NCBI RefSeq assembly: GCF_000179595.2
Contig: NZ_JH556658.1
Coordinates: 861,954-895,680, forward strand
DNA length: 33,727 bases
Direction: 5' to 3'
DNA from: Acetivibrio cellulolyticus CD2
GTDB taxonomy: Bacteria; Bacillota; Clostridia; Acetivibrionales; Acetivibrionaceae
Both the position numbers and the translations under genes were made by a program. The notes beneath the pieces were generated by a model that saw nothing but the letters and a program-made list of their open reading frames with translations, had not been told where the DNA came from and did not search any database. Of the stretch, positions 6,945-16,005 are shown piece by piece; within the stretch, counting starts at the first letter, position 1, and the number at the start of each line of letters is the position of its first letter.

Positions 6945-8390
6945 ATGAAAAAGCATCAGAAATTCATAAAAATAGTGACTTTTTTATCATTAATAACACT
7001 ATTGGGGACCTCACTATTTGTTCCAAGTGTATTTGGAGCACCATATTCATATGATTTAACAGCAACTGATACAGTTCTTGATATGGGAATTGGCTGGAAT
7101 TTAGGAAATACATTGGAAGCTTGTGGCAGTTGGATAAGCGGCACCTCGGTAAGCAACTACGAAACTGCATGGGGCAATCCGGTTACAACTAAGGCTATGA
7201 TAGATGGTGTAAAAGCAGCAGGTTTTAAATCCATACGTATTCCTGTAGCCTGGTCAAACCTTATGGCAAGTGATTATACAATCAACGCGGATCTTCTAAA
7301 ACGTGTTAAAGAAGTAGTTGATTACTGTTCAAGCAACGATATGTATGCCATTGTGAATATTCATTGGGATGGCGGATGGTTTGCAAATTTTGCAACAAAT
7401 TATGATGAATCTATGAAAAAATACACATCAGTATGGACTCAGATAAGCAGTTATTTCAAGGACTATCCAAAAAATCTGATTTTGGAATCACTTAATGAGG
7501 AAGGCTGCTGGGACACTATCTGGAATAGATGGAGCGGTTCAACAGGAGAAGATAAAACACGTGCATATAATATTCTTAATAGTATTAATCAGAAGTTTGT
7601 CGACATCGTCAGAGCATCGGGCGGAAATAATGCCTCACGATGTCTGCTGATTGCCGGATACTCAACAGATATTGATCTTACATGTGATTCTTGCTTCAAG
7701 ATGCCTACAGATACTATAAAAGATAAGTTGATAATTTCTGTACATTATTATACTCCATCTACATTTACAATTCTTACAGAAGACGCTTCATGGGGCAAAT
7801 GTGCAACTACATGGGGAACAGATGCTGAAATCAATCAGGTTAAAACTGATTTTAATAAAATGAAAACAAAGTTTGCAGATAAAGGATTCCCTGTCATCAT
7901 AGGAGAATACGGTACTGTAACAACAAATAAAGAGCTTGCCAGTGTAAGGCGCTACATTACAACGGTTTGTAAAACGGCCTATGACCTGGGATTCTGTCCA
8001 ATGCTTTGGGATAGTAGTGAGCATTATTCAAGAACTGAAGCTAAAATTAAAGATACTGAACTAGCGGCATTTTTCTATAAATATAAAGATGCTTCCCGTA
8101 TTACTATACCAACTGCAACCCCAACTATGACTACAACACCTACTGTAACGCCTAATGTAACGCCTACTTCAATAATTGTCTATGGAGATACTAATGGTGA
8201 CGGTAGTTTTAATGCACTTGATTTTGCTGCAGTCAGACTGTATTTACTGGGTATTAATAACGGCCCTACATATAGTGAGTGGAAAAAAGCATCAGACGTT
8301 AACGGAGATGGAAATGTCAATTCAATTGACTTTGCTTTAATGAAAAGTAAGCTTTTAGGATTAATCAATAAGTTTCCGGTAGAACAGTAA
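6945..8390 (+). CDS. Cellulosomal GH5 endoglucanase-type enzyme with dockerin I
   Basis: 481 residues. The signal peptide ends near VFGA (about 32). The GH5 TIM barrel spans about 45-385 and opens with GIGWNLGNTLEA, typical of clostridial GH5 cellulases. ESLNEEG carries the predicted acid/base Glu185 and IIGEYG the predicted nucleophile Glu321. A Thr-rich linker (390-410) leads to a type I dockerin (413-479) with calcium loops GDTNGDGSFN and SDVNGDGNVN. Likely an endo-beta-1,4-glucanase or xyloglucanase/mannanase of the same fold; specificity is not readable by eye. A TTG 15 bases upstream is in frame, but GGGAGGA (6932-6938) fits the ATG at 6945. The first dockerin repeat is longer than usual (NNGPTYSEW insertion). 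Confidence 0.92.
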   Translation: MKKHQKFIKIVTFLSLITLLGTSLFVPSVFGAPYSYDLTATDTVLDMGIGWNLGNTLEACGSWISGTSVSNYETAWGNPVTTKAMIDGVKAAGFKSIRIPVAWSNLMASDYTINADLLKRVKEVVDYCSSNDMYAIVNIHWDGGWFANFATNYDESMKKYTSVWTQISSYFKDYPKNLILESLNEEGCWDTIWNRWSGSTGEDKTRAYNILNSINQKFVDIVRASGGNNASRCLLIAGYSTDIDLTCDSCFKMPTDTIKDKLIISVHYYTPSTFTILTEDASWGKCATTWGTDAEINQVKTDFNKMKTKFADKGFPVIIGEYGTVTTNKELASVRRYITTVCKTAYDLGFCPMLWDSSEHYSRTEAKIKDTELAAFFYKYKDASRITIPTATPTMTTTPTVTPNVTPTSIIVYGDTNGDGSFNALDFAAVRLYLLGINNGPTYSEWKKASDVNGDGNVNSIDFALMKSKLLGLINKFPVEQ

Positions 8391-8469
8391 CTTTTAATGA
8401 TTGAAGGGGCGTAGGGTTCGCCTGTCAAACCGTGCTTGTTGAATTTGTTTTCTAATTATTTTATAGGAT

Positions 8470-8505
8470 AAAAGGCATAAGACTGTAATAGTCTCATGCC
8501 TTTTT
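8470..8505 (+). terminator. Terminator of the GH5 gene
   Basis: AAAAGGCAT and AGACT pair with AGTCT and ATGCCTTTT across a GTAAT loop, with one A-C mismatch. The run of T's continues after the stem. Confidence 0.8.
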
Positions 8506-8554
8506 CAATTTGAGGTTTTAACTTTCATTAAATCTGCCGGATACGGGTCATAAG

Positions 8555-8587
8555 TTGTTAAAAAATTGTGTGTTATTTTTTTAACAA
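8555..8587. promoter_or_regulatory. Rex operator (Rex box) upstream of rex
   Basis: TGTTA (8571-8575), six T's, TAACA (8582-8586), then A, matches the clostridial Rex consensus TTGTTA-N6-TAACAA except at the first base. A further TTGTTAA half-site lies at 8555-8561. The box ends 7 bp before the -35 hexamer of the operon promoter. Rex leaves such sites when NADH is high, so the operon should be derepressed under reducing conditions. Confidence 0.75.
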
Positions 8588-8593
8588 TAAGTA

Positions 8594-8622
8594 TTGACTT
8601 CAAATAATAACGGAGATATAAT
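8594..8622 (+). promoter_or_regulatory. Operon promoter for rex-adhE-hyd
   Basis: TTGACT (8594-8599), 17 bp, TATAAT (8617-8622). Transcription should begin near 8629, giving a leader of about 215 nt before rex. Confidence 0.75.
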
Positions 8623-8634
8623 TAAATCAATAAG

Positions 8635-8664
8635 ATTATATCGATATACTTTTATCGATATAAT
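8635..8664. promoter_or_regulatory. Perfect 12-bp inverted repeat just downstream of the operon promoter
   Basis: ATTATATCGATA (8635-8646) and TATCGATATAAT (8653-8664) are perfect reverse complements with a 6-bp spacer. The pair starts a few bases after the predicted transcription start. It does not match the Rex consensus, so it may be the site of a second repressor or a 5' mRNA hairpin. Confidence 0.6.
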
Positions 8665-8843
8665 TGCACTTATTAAAAGTAGGCAATAAAGTTTAAAATA
8701 TATGTAGTTACTTGCAAGGCTGCATTTTAAAGCTCATTATGAGAAGAAAAAAGATCATGGAAGGTTTAGAAATTTCTATACACATTACTTTTAATAGCAA
8801 AGGCTGACATTTTGCCTTTCGGGAAGGAAGGTTCAAAAAAACT

Positions 8844-9488
8844 ATGAGTGAAAGAGTTATCTCAAAACAAGCTCTTTTAAGACTACCATTGTATTTGAAT
8901 TATTTAAAATCGTTACCAGAGAAGGATTTTGAGAACATTTCTGCAACAACGATTGCTGCAGGCTTGGAATTAAACGATGTACAGGTTAGAAAAGACTTAG
9001 CCTGTGTAAGTAAAGGTGGGCGTCCCAAGTTAGGCTATGTTACTTTGGACTTAATAAAGGATATAGAGAGATATCTTGGATATGACGATACACACGATGC
9101 AATAATTGTAGGTGCAGGAAGGCTTGGAGGTGCTCTTTTATCATATGAGGGATTTAAGGAGTATGGACTGAATATTGTTGGGGCATTCGATACTGATGAG
9201 AAAAAAGTCGGTACTGAAATATGTGGGAAAATAGTATTTCCTATGAGCAAATTAAAGGAATTGTGCGAAAGAATGAAGATTCGTATTGCGATCATTACCG
9301 TTCCCGGTCCTGCAGCGCAAAAGGTGTGTGACATCCTTGTAGATAGCGGCATATATGCTATATGGAATTTTGCACCTGTACATCTTAAAGTACCAAACAA
9401 GATTTTGGTCCAACAGGAAAATATGGCAGCATCGTTAGCAGTGCTATCGGCACATTTGGCAGAGGCAATTGAGAAAAATGAAATTTGA
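8844..9488 (+). CDS. rex: Redox-sensing transcriptional repressor Rex
   Basis: 214 residues, the usual Rex length. The N-terminal winged helix (about 1-75) has the family signature VQVRKDLACVSKGGRPKLGY. The Rossmann NAD(H)-binding domain has GAGRLGG (90-96) and the Asp of GAFDTD (116). The C-terminal helix (about 195-212) is the domain-swapped dimer helix. Rex senses the NADH/NAD+ ratio and represses fermentation genes when NADH is low. It is first in the operon, 17 bp before adhE, with a Rex box upstream, so it is probably autoregulated and controls the genes after it. The ribosome site AAGGAAGG is 12 nt from the ATG, a little long. Confidence 0.95.
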   Translation: MSERVISKQALLRLPLYLNYLKSLPEKDFENISATTIAAGLELNDVQVRKDLACVSKGGRPKLGYVTLDLIKDIERYLGYDDTHDAIIVGAGRLGGALLSYEGFKEYGLNIVGAFDTDEKKVGTEICGKIVFPMSKLKELCERMKIRIAIITVPGPAAQKVCDILVDSGIYAIWNFAPVHLKVPNKILVQQENMAASLAVLSAHLAEAIEKNEI

Positions 9489-9505
9489 CGAAGGAGATGT
9501 AAAAA

Positions 9506-12115
9506 ATGAACAAAGCATACGAAATTATAGAAAATGTAGAAACACTTGAAAAAGCAATAAAGCGTTTGAAAGATGCGCAAAGCATTTTTGCAACGTATAC
9601 ACAGGAGCAGGTTGATAAAATCTTTCTTGCAGCTGCTATGGCTGCTAACAAAGCAAGAATCAGCCTTGCAAAAATGGCTGTAGAAGAAACAGGTATGGGT
9701 ATTGTGGAAGATAAAGTTATCAAAAACCACTATGCAGCCGAGTACATTTACAACGCATATAAGAATACCAAAACTTGCGGTATTATAGAGGAAGATAAGT
9801 CATTTGGCATTAAAAAGGTAGCAGAACCAATTGGTGTTATTGCAGCGGTTATTCCTACAACCAATCCTACATCAACTGCTATTTTTAAAACTCTGATTGC
9901 ATTAAAAACAAGAAATGCAATTATTATAAGCCCACATCCAAGAGCTAAGAATTCGACAATTGCAGCAGCAAAAATTGTTTTAGAGGCAGCAGTTGCAGCA
10001 GGTGCTCCTGAAGGAATTATTGACTGGATTGATGTGCCGAGCCTTGAACTTACAAATATGGTAATGAAAGAGGCGGATATAATCCTTGCAACAGGCGGCC
10101 CGGGAATGGTTAAAGCGGCTTACTCATCAGGTAAACCTGCAATTGGCGTTGGAGCAGGTAATACTCCTGCAATTATTGATGACACGGCTGATATTCTTCT
10201 CGCAGTAAACTCAATTATCCATTCAAAAACCTTCGATAATGGTATGATTTGTGCCTCTGAACAGTCAGTTATTGTTTTAGAAGGCGCATATAAAGAAGTT
10301 AAAAAGGAGTTTTCCGACAGAGGCTGCTATTTCCTGAACAAGGATGAAACCGAAAAGGTAAGGAAAACAATTATCATAAACGGTGCATTAAATGCAAAAA
10401 TCGTAGGGCAATCAGCACATACAATTGCAAAGCTTGCAGGTGTTGATGTACCCGCAGCCACAAAAATTTTAATAGGTGAAGTTTCAAGTGTTGAGCTTTC
10501 CGAGGAGTTTGCACATGAAAAATTATCTCCAGTACTTGCAATGTATAAGGCAAAGGATTTTGAAGACGCTCTTGATAAGGCGGAAAAATTAGTTGCAGAC
10601 GGTGGGTTTGGTCATACTTCATCTCTCTATGTAAATGCTGTAACAGAAAACGCTAAGATTGATAAGTTCGCACAGAGAATGAAAACCTGTCGTATTTTAG
10701 TTAACACTCCGTCATCACATGGCGGTATCGGTGACCTGTATAACTTCAAACTTGCTCCATCACTAACTCTTGGCTGCGGTTCATGGGGAGGAAATTCCGT
10801 ATCGGAAAATGTTGGAGTTAAGCATTTATTAAACATCAAAACAGTTGCCGAGAGGAGAGAGAATATGCTTTGGTTCAGAGTGCCTGAAAAGGTATACATT
10901 AAAAAAGGTTGTCTGCCTGTTGCTTTAGATGAACTTAAAAATGTAATGGGTAAAAAGAAAGCGTTTATTGTTACAGATACCTTCTTATATAATAACGGTT
11001 ATACAAAAGCAATTACTGATAAACTGGACGAAATGGGAATTATGCATAAAACATTCTTTGATGTAGCTCCCGATCCAACGCTTGCATGTGCTAAGGCAGG
11101 GGCTAAAGAGATGACAGCCTTCCAGCCTGATACAATCATTGCTATCGGCGGTGGTTCAGCTATGGATGCAGCTAAAATTATGTGGGTAATGTATGAACAT
11201 CCGGAAGTTGACTTTATGGATATGGCAATGAGATTTGTAGATATCAGAAAGAGAGTTTACACCTTCCCTAAGATGGGCGAAAAGGCATACTTTATTGCAG
11301 TTCCCACATCAGCAGGTACAGGTTCTGAGGTAACACCTTTTGCCGTTATTACAGATGAAAAGACCGGTGTTAAATATCCTCTGGCGGACTATGAGTTAAT
11401 GCCTAAAATGGCTATTGTAGATGCTGATATGATGATGAATGCACCAAAAGGCCTGACAAGTGCATCGGGTATTGATGCATTAACACACGCTCTTGAGGCA
11501 TACGCTTCAATGCTTGCTACTGACTATACAGACAGTATGGCACTTCGTTCCTTGAAAATGATATTTGAATATCTCCCGAAAGCGTATGACAACGGACAAA
11601 ACGATCCTGTTGCAAGAGAAAAGATGGCCAATGCCGCAACAATGGCGGGTATGGCATTTGCAAATTCCTTCTTAGGGGTATGCCATTCGATGGCACATAA
11701 GCTTGGTGCATTCCACCATTTGCCACACGGTATTGCAAACGCGCTTTTAATAGATGAAGTATTGAGGTTTAATGCTGTAGAAGTCCCTGTAAAAATGGGC
11801 ACATTCTCACAGTATGACCATCCGCATACACTTGCACGTTATGCTGAAATTGCCGATTATCTAGGTATCAAGGGCAAGAACAATGAAGAAAAACTTGAAA
11901 ACCTGATAAAAGCTATTGACGAGCTTAAAGAAAAGGTTGGCATCAAAAAGACTATTAAGGACTATGGTATAGACGAAAAAGTTTTCCTTGAAAGACTCGA
12001 TGATATGGTTGAACAGGCTTTTGACGATCAATGTACAGGTGCAAATCCAAGATATCCGCTTATGAGTGAAATAAAAGAAATGTATCTTAATGCTTATTAT
12101 GGAGGTGCTAGATAA
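9506..12115 (+). CDS. adhE: Bifunctional acetaldehyde-CoA / alcohol dehydrogenase
   Basis: 869 residues, full AdhE length. The N-terminal aldehyde dehydrogenase half (1-440) has catalytic Cys249 in FDNGMICASE and converts acetyl-CoA to acetaldehyde. The C-terminal iron alcohol dehydrogenase half (about 450-869) has GGGSAMDAAK (548-557) for NADH binding and iron ligands Asp657, His661, His727 and His741, and makes ethanol. The protein forms cytosolic spirosomes in other bacteria. It reoxidises two NADH per acetyl-CoA, the main ethanol route in these clostridia. AAGGAGATG precedes the start. The stop overlaps the next gene's ATG (TAATG), so the kinase gene is translationally coupled. Rex control fits its place behind rex. 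Confidence 0.97.
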   Translation: MNKAYEIIENVETLEKAIKRLKDAQSIFATYTQEQVDKIFLAAAMAANKARISLAKMAVEETGMGIVEDKVIKNHYAAEYIYNAYKNTKTCGIIEEDKSFGIKKVAEPIGVIAAVIPTTNPTSTAIFKTLIALKTRNAIIISPHPRAKNSTIAAAKIVLEAAVAAGAPEGIIDWIDVPSLELTNMVMKEADIILATGGPGMVKAAYSSGKPAIGVGAGNTPAIIDDTADILLAVNSIIHSKTFDNGMICASEQSVIVLEGAYKEVKKEFSDRGCYFLNKDETEKVRKTIIINGALNAKIVGQSAHTIAKLAGVDVPAATKILIGEVSSVELSEEFAHEKLSPVLAMYKAKDFEDALDKAEKLVADGGFGHTSSLYVNAVTENAKIDKFAQRMKTCRILVNTPSSHGGIGDLYNFKLAPSLTLGCGSWGGNSVSENVGVKHLLNIKTVAERRENMLWFRVPEKVYIKKGCLPVALDELKNVMGKKKAFIVTDTFLYNNGYTKAITDKLDEMGIMHKTFFDVAPDPTLACAKAGAKEMTAFQPDTIIAIGGGSAMDAAKIMWVMYEHPEVDFMDMAMRFVDIRKRVYTFPKMGEKAYFIAVPTSAGTGSEVTPFAVITDEKTGVKYPLADYELMPKMAIVDADMMMNAPKGLTSASGIDALTHALEAYASMLATDYTDSMALRSLKMIFEYLPKAYDNGQNDPVAREKMANAATMAGMAFANSFLGVCHSMAHKLGAFHHLPHGIANALLIDEVLRFNAVEVPVKMGTFSQYDHPHTLARYAEIADYLGIKGKNNEEKLENLIKAIDELKEKVGIKKTIKDYGIDEKVFLERLDDMVEQAFDDQCTGANPRYPLMSEIKEMYLNAYYGGAR

Positions 12116-12864
12116 TGAAACTTGAAAAAGTCATTGCTGTTAGAACAGATAAAACGGTTTTCAGAGATGAGGATAAGGCTATAAAGCTTTTCAGCAGTAA
12201 TTATTCTAAAGCCAATATATTAAACGAAGCTTTGAACCAAGCGAGAGTTGAAGAAACAGGGCTTAACATTCCGAAGCTTCTGGAGGTTACAAAAATTGAG
12301 GACAAATGGGCAATTGTGACCGAGTATATTGAAGGAAAGACTTTAGAACAGCTGATGAAAGAAAACCCTCATAAATACGATGAATATCTGGATCTATTTG
12401 TTGATATACAGCTTGATATTTTAAGTAAAAAGTCACCTATGCTAAATAAGCTCAAAGATAAAATGAAGAGAAAAATTTCTGAAACAGGACTTGATGCAAC
12501 AACACGTTATGAGCTCCATACAAGACTTGCAAGCATGCCTGATCATGACAAGGTTTGCCATGGCGATTTTAACCCTAGCAATATAATTATTTCAAAAGAC
12601 GACAAACCCTATATTCTTGACTGGTCACATGCAACACAGGGGAATGCAAGTGCTGATGCAGCAAGAACTTACCTTTTGTTCTGGCTTTCCGGCAATATTG
12701 ACAAAGCTGATAAGTATTTGAATCTGTTCTGTAAAAAAAGCGATACTGCAAAGCAGTATGTTCAAAAGTGGATTTCGATTATAGCAGCATCGCAGCTTGT
12801 CAAAGGTAAAGCTGTTGAAAGGGAGTTCTTAATGCACTGGATAGATGTTGTTGATTATGAATAG
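12115..12864 (+). CDS. APH/choline-kinase-fold phosphotransferase, target unknown
   Basis: 249 residues with the aminoglycoside-phosphotransferase protein-kinase-like fold. VCHGDFNPSNIII (147-159) is the catalytic loop with Asp151 and Asn156, and ILDWSHA supplies the metal-binding Asp169. A Lys near residue 24 (DKAIKLF) and EYIEGKTLEQL (hinge) complete the ATP site. The substrate cannot be read. Members phosphorylate small molecules, and some act on proteins. It sits between adhE and a hydrogen-sensor cassette, overlaps the adhE stop by 1 nt, and shares the operon with a PP2C phosphatase, so a role in signalling is plausible rather than antibiotic resistance. That is inference from context. 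Confidence 0.8.
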   Translation: MKLEKVIAVRTDKTVFRDEDKAIKLFSSNYSKANILNEALNQARVEETGLNIPKLLEVTKIEDKWAIVTEYIEGKTLEQLMKENPHKYDEYLDLFVDIQLDILSKKSPMLNKLKDKMKRKISETGLDATTRYELHTRLASMPDHDKVCHGDFNPSNIIISKDDKPYILDWSHATQGNASADAARTYLLFWLSGNIDKADKYLNLFCKKSDTAKQYVQKWISIIAASQLVKGKAVEREFLMHWIDVVDYE

Positions 12865-12877
12865 GAGGGTTTAAAAT

Positions 12878-13120
12878 ATGAAAGTCGCTATTTGTATAGG
12901 AAGCTCATGCCACTTAAAAGGCTCAAGACAGATAATAGAACAGCTACAGAACATGATTGCTGCAAATAATTTGGAAGAAAAGATTGAACTCTGCGGAGCT
13001 TTTTGCATGAAAAACTGTGTTAATGGTGTCAGTGTTACAATTGGAGATGAATTGTTCTCCGTAACACCTGAGAATGCTAAAAACTTCTTTGAAACGGAAG
13101 TAGTTAAGAGAATGAAATAA
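12878..13120 (+). CDS. Small thioredoxin-like [2Fe-2S] ferredoxin protein
   Basis: 80 residues. ICIGSSCHLKGS near the N-terminus and CGAFCMKNC (about 44-52) give the C-x4-C and C-x3-C pattern of thioredoxin-fold [2Fe-2S] proteins, like a detached NuoE C-terminal domain. It is probably a soluble one-electron carrier or adaptor for the hydrogenases that follow. The AGGAGGG ribosome site overlaps the preceding stop codon. A paralogue with the same SSCHLKGS motif ends the operon at 20063-20314. Confidence 0.82.
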   Translation: MKVAICIGSSCHLKGSRQIIEQLQNMIAANNLEEKIELCGAFCMKNCVNGVSVTIGDELFSVTPENAKNFFETEVVKRMK

Positions 13121-13160
13121 GTAATTCTTTGCAAATGCTAATTAAGGAGTGTAAATTTGG

Positions 13161-14831
13161 ATGACTGAATATCTTGTGACAAAAAATTCGAATTGCAAAA
13201 ATTGCTATAAGTGTATTAGACATTGTCCTGTCAAGTCATTAAAGTTTACCGATGGTCAGGCTCATATAGTGAAAGATGAATGCGTTTTGTGCGGCGAATG
13301 TTATGTAGTTTGCCCGCAAAACGCAAAGCAAATCAGGCAGGATGTTGAAAAAGCAAAACAGCTTATTTCTGAGAATGATGTTTATGTAAGTCTTGCTCCG
13401 TCATTTGTTGCATGGTTTCATGATAAAAGCATATATGATATGGAACAGGCGTTAAAAAAGCTGGGTTTTAAAGGTGCTGACGAAACGGCAAAAGGTGCGT
13501 TTATTGTTAAAAAACAATATGAGAAAATGATAGAAGAAAAACGCAGCAAAGTAATAATATCTTCATGCTGTCATTCAGTAAACACCCTGATCCAAAGACA
13601 TTATACCGATGCGATTCCTTATCTTGCTGATGTTATATCACCTATGCTCGCACATGCTCAGTTAATTAAAAAGGAGCATGCTGGCTGCAAGGTGGCATTT
13701 ATAGGACCATGTATTTCAAAAAAGGAAGAAGCCGAGAAATATGAGGGTTTTGTAGATGTTACTCTTACCTTTGATGAACTCGAGGAATGGTTGGGTATGG
13801 AAAACATTGCAATTGAAAGTACTGGTACGGAGTCTGAAAAAGGAAGGACAAAAAGTTTTCCAAGATCCGGAGGCATTATTGATAGTATGGATAAAAATGA
13901 AAACTATCACTATTTGGTTGTTGATGGTATGGAAAATTGTATAAATGCTTTAGATAATATTGATAAGGGTGAACTGGATAATTGTTTCATTGAGATGTCA
14001 GCCTGTAGAGGCAGCTGCATAAACGGGCCTGTCTTAAAAAGAAAGAACCATAATATTATTGGAGCCATACTAGCTGTCAATGAAAATACAGGTGCAAATG
14101 ATTATACAATTGCAATGCCTGATAGAAAAAGCCTCAAAAAGGAAATACGCCTTGAGGGCGTAAAAAAAATAATGCCAGGAAGTAGTGCCATTGAAGAGAT
14201 TTTAAAGAAAATGGGCAAAACCTCCAAAGAACAGGAACTCAACTGTGGAAGCTGCGGTTATGATACCTGCCGTGACAAAGCAATGGCTGTATTGACGGGA
14301 AAGGCCGACCTGACAATGTGTCTTCCTTACTTAAAGGAGAAAGCGGAAAGCTTTTCGGATACTATTATCAATAATACTCCAAACGGCATTATAGTGTTAA
14401 ATGAAGACCTTGAGATTCAGCAGATTAATATGGCGGCAAAAAAAATATTGAACCTGCCTGTTTATACAGATCTTTTTGGAAGCCCTGTTGTAAGAATACT
14501 TGATCCTATTGATTACGCCCTTGCAATTGGTAATGATGAGAAGTGTTATGACAGGAGAAAATATTTTGCCCAGTATCAAAAGTATGTTGATGAAACAATA
14601 ATTTACGACAAAGAATACCACATCATTATCATAATCATGAAGGATGTAAGTGAAGAAGAAAAAATCAAAAATGCGAAAATTAATCAGAGCAAAGCTGCGA
14701 TCGAAATAACAGATAAAGTTGTCGAAAAGCAGATGCGAGTAGTACAAGAAATTGCCCTGCTTCTTGGTGAAACAACAGCAGAAACTAAAATTGCTTTAAC
14801 TAAATTGAAGGAGACTATGCAGGATGAATGA
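13161..14831 (+). CDS. hydS: Sensory [FeFe]-hydrogenase with PAS domain (HydS type)
   Basis: 556 residues. Two [4Fe-4S] ferredoxin motifs (Cys12-22 and Cys41-51) precede an H-cluster domain. L1 is SSCCHSV (Cys136, Cys137), not TSCCPAW. L2 is GPCISKK (Cys184), not MPCTAKK. L3 is SACRGSCINGP (Cys282, Cys286), not ACPGGCINGGG. All cluster cysteines are kept. A four-Cys motif (Cys362, 365, 370, 387) may bind another Fe-S cluster. A PAS domain (about 395-495) and a helical tail end the protein. This layout is that of group C, putative H2-sensing hydrogenases such as HydS of Ruminococcus albus. It should sense H2 or redox state and signal through PAS rather than produce gas. Its last 8 nt overlap the phosphatase gene. 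Confidence 0.87.
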   Translation: MTEYLVTKNSNCKNCYKCIRHCPVKSLKFTDGQAHIVKDECVLCGECYVVCPQNAKQIRQDVEKAKQLISENDVYVSLAPSFVAWFHDKSIYDMEQALKKLGFKGADETAKGAFIVKKQYEKMIEEKRSKVIISSCCHSVNTLIQRHYTDAIPYLADVISPMLAHAQLIKKEHAGCKVAFIGPCISKKEEAEKYEGFVDVTLTFDELEEWLGMENIAIESTGTESEKGRTKSFPRSGGIIDSMDKNENYHYLVVDGMENCINALDNIDKGELDNCFIEMSACRGSCINGPVLKRKNHNIIGAILAVNENTGANDYTIAMPDRKSLKKEIRLEGVKKIMPGSSAIEEILKKMGKTSKEQELNCGSCGYDTCRDKAMAVLTGKADLTMCLPYLKEKAESFSDTIINNTPNGIIVLNEDLEIQQINMAAKKILNLPVYTDLFGSPVVRILDPIDYALAIGNDEKCYDRRKYFAQYQKYVDETIIYDKEYHIIIIIMKDVSEEEKIKNAKINQSKAAIEITDKVVEKQMRVVQEIALLLGETTAETKIALTKLKETMQDE

Positions 14832-15993
14832 TTTGTGCGTAGATTTAGGGTATGGAAGCCTGAATAAATTTGGTGAGCAGCTGTGTGGGGACATGATACA
14901 GGTAGTAAAAGACGATGATACTACAATTTTAGTTCTTGCAGATGGTCTTGGCAGTGGTGTAAAAGCAAATATCTTATCGACGCTCACATCAAAAATTATT
15001 TCAACCATGATTGCAGAACACATGAGCATAGAAGACTGCGTTAATACAATTATGGCGACTTTGCCGGTTTGTAAGGTAAGGGGCATTGCATATTCCACAT
15101 TTACAATAATTAAAATAACCAATAACGACTATGCAGAGATTATTCAGTATGACAACCCTACTGTAATACTTATCCGTGACGGCCAAAATTATGAGTATCC
15201 TACAGAAACAAAAATTATTTCAGGTAAAAAGATAATTGAGTCAAAAATAAACCTTAAATGTGATGATGTATTTGTTGTGATGAGTGACGGTGCAGTTTAC
15301 GCAGGCGTTGGACAGACGTTGAATTATGGCTGGCAGAGAGAGAATATCGTTGAATATATTGAATTTCACTATGATTATAGATTTTCTGCCAAAGCCATTG
15401 CATCTCTTGTGCTTGATGCCTGCAATAACCTTTATGCAAAAATGCCGGGTGACGATACCACTATTGCAGCTATCAAGATCAGAAAAAGGAAAGTAGTCAA
15501 TCTCATGTTCGGACCACCACAAAAGCCTGAGGATGTTAACAAAATGATGTCCTTGTTTTTTGCAAAGCAGGGAAGACATATAGTATCAGGTGGGACAACT
15601 TCAACACTTGCAGCAGCGTTTTTAGATAAGAAACTGGAAACTTCAATTAATTATATCGACCCAAAAATTCCGCCTGCTGCCAAAATAGAGGGAGTTGATC
15701 TTGTAACAGAAGGTGTGCTGACAATAAACCAGGTTCTTGAGTATGCAAAAGATTATGTAGACAAAAATACTCTTTACAATGAGTGGAGTTTCAAAAAGGA
15801 TGGAGCTTCAGAAATAGCAAAATTGCTTTTTGAAGAAGCAACAGACATCAATTTCTATGTTGGAAGAGCTATCAATCCTGCACATCAGAATCCAAATCTT
15901 CCAATAGGATTTAACATAAAAATGCAGCTGGTTGAAGAACTTTCAAAAACGTTGAAGCTAATGGGGAAAACAATAAATGTAAGTTATTTTTAG
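14824..15993 (+). CDS. SpoIIE/PP2C-type serine phosphatase with extra C-terminal domain
   Basis: 389 residues. The N-terminal 220 residues form a SpoIIE-like PP2C fold: LADGLGSG (Asp40), MSDGAV (Asp155) and PGDDTT (Asp210) are the metal-binding motifs. The remainder (about 230-389), starting FGPPQKPEDVNKM and including SGGTTSTLAAA, is a domain I do not recognise but have seen as conserved in shape next to sensory hydrogenases. It should be a cytosolic Mn/Mg-dependent protein phosphatase. It starts inside the last codons of hydS (ATGAATGA overlap), so the two products are probably made in step, and HydS is its likely input. In R. albus-type clusters phosphatase genes accompany HydS (family knowledge). 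The substrate is unknown. Confidence 0.85.
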   Translation: MNDLCVDLGYGSLNKFGEQLCGDMIQVVKDDDTTILVLADGLGSGVKANILSTLTSKIISTMIAEHMSIEDCVNTIMATLPVCKVRGIAYSTFTIIKITNNDYAEIIQYDNPTVILIRDGQNYEYPTETKIISGKKIIESKINLKCDDVFVVMSDGAVYAGVGQTLNYGWQRENIVEYIEFHYDYRFSAKAIASLVLDACNNLYAKMPGDDTTIAAIKIRKRKVVNLMFGPPQKPEDVNKMMSLFFAKQGRHIVSGGTTSTLAAAFLDKKLETSINYIDPKIPPAAKIEGVDLVTEGVLTINQVLEYAKDYVDKNTLYNEWSFKKDGASEIAKLLFEEATDINFYVGRAINPAHQNPNLPIGFNIKMQLVEELSKTLKLMGKTINVSYF

Positions 15994-16005
15994 AGGTGAA
16001 AAATT

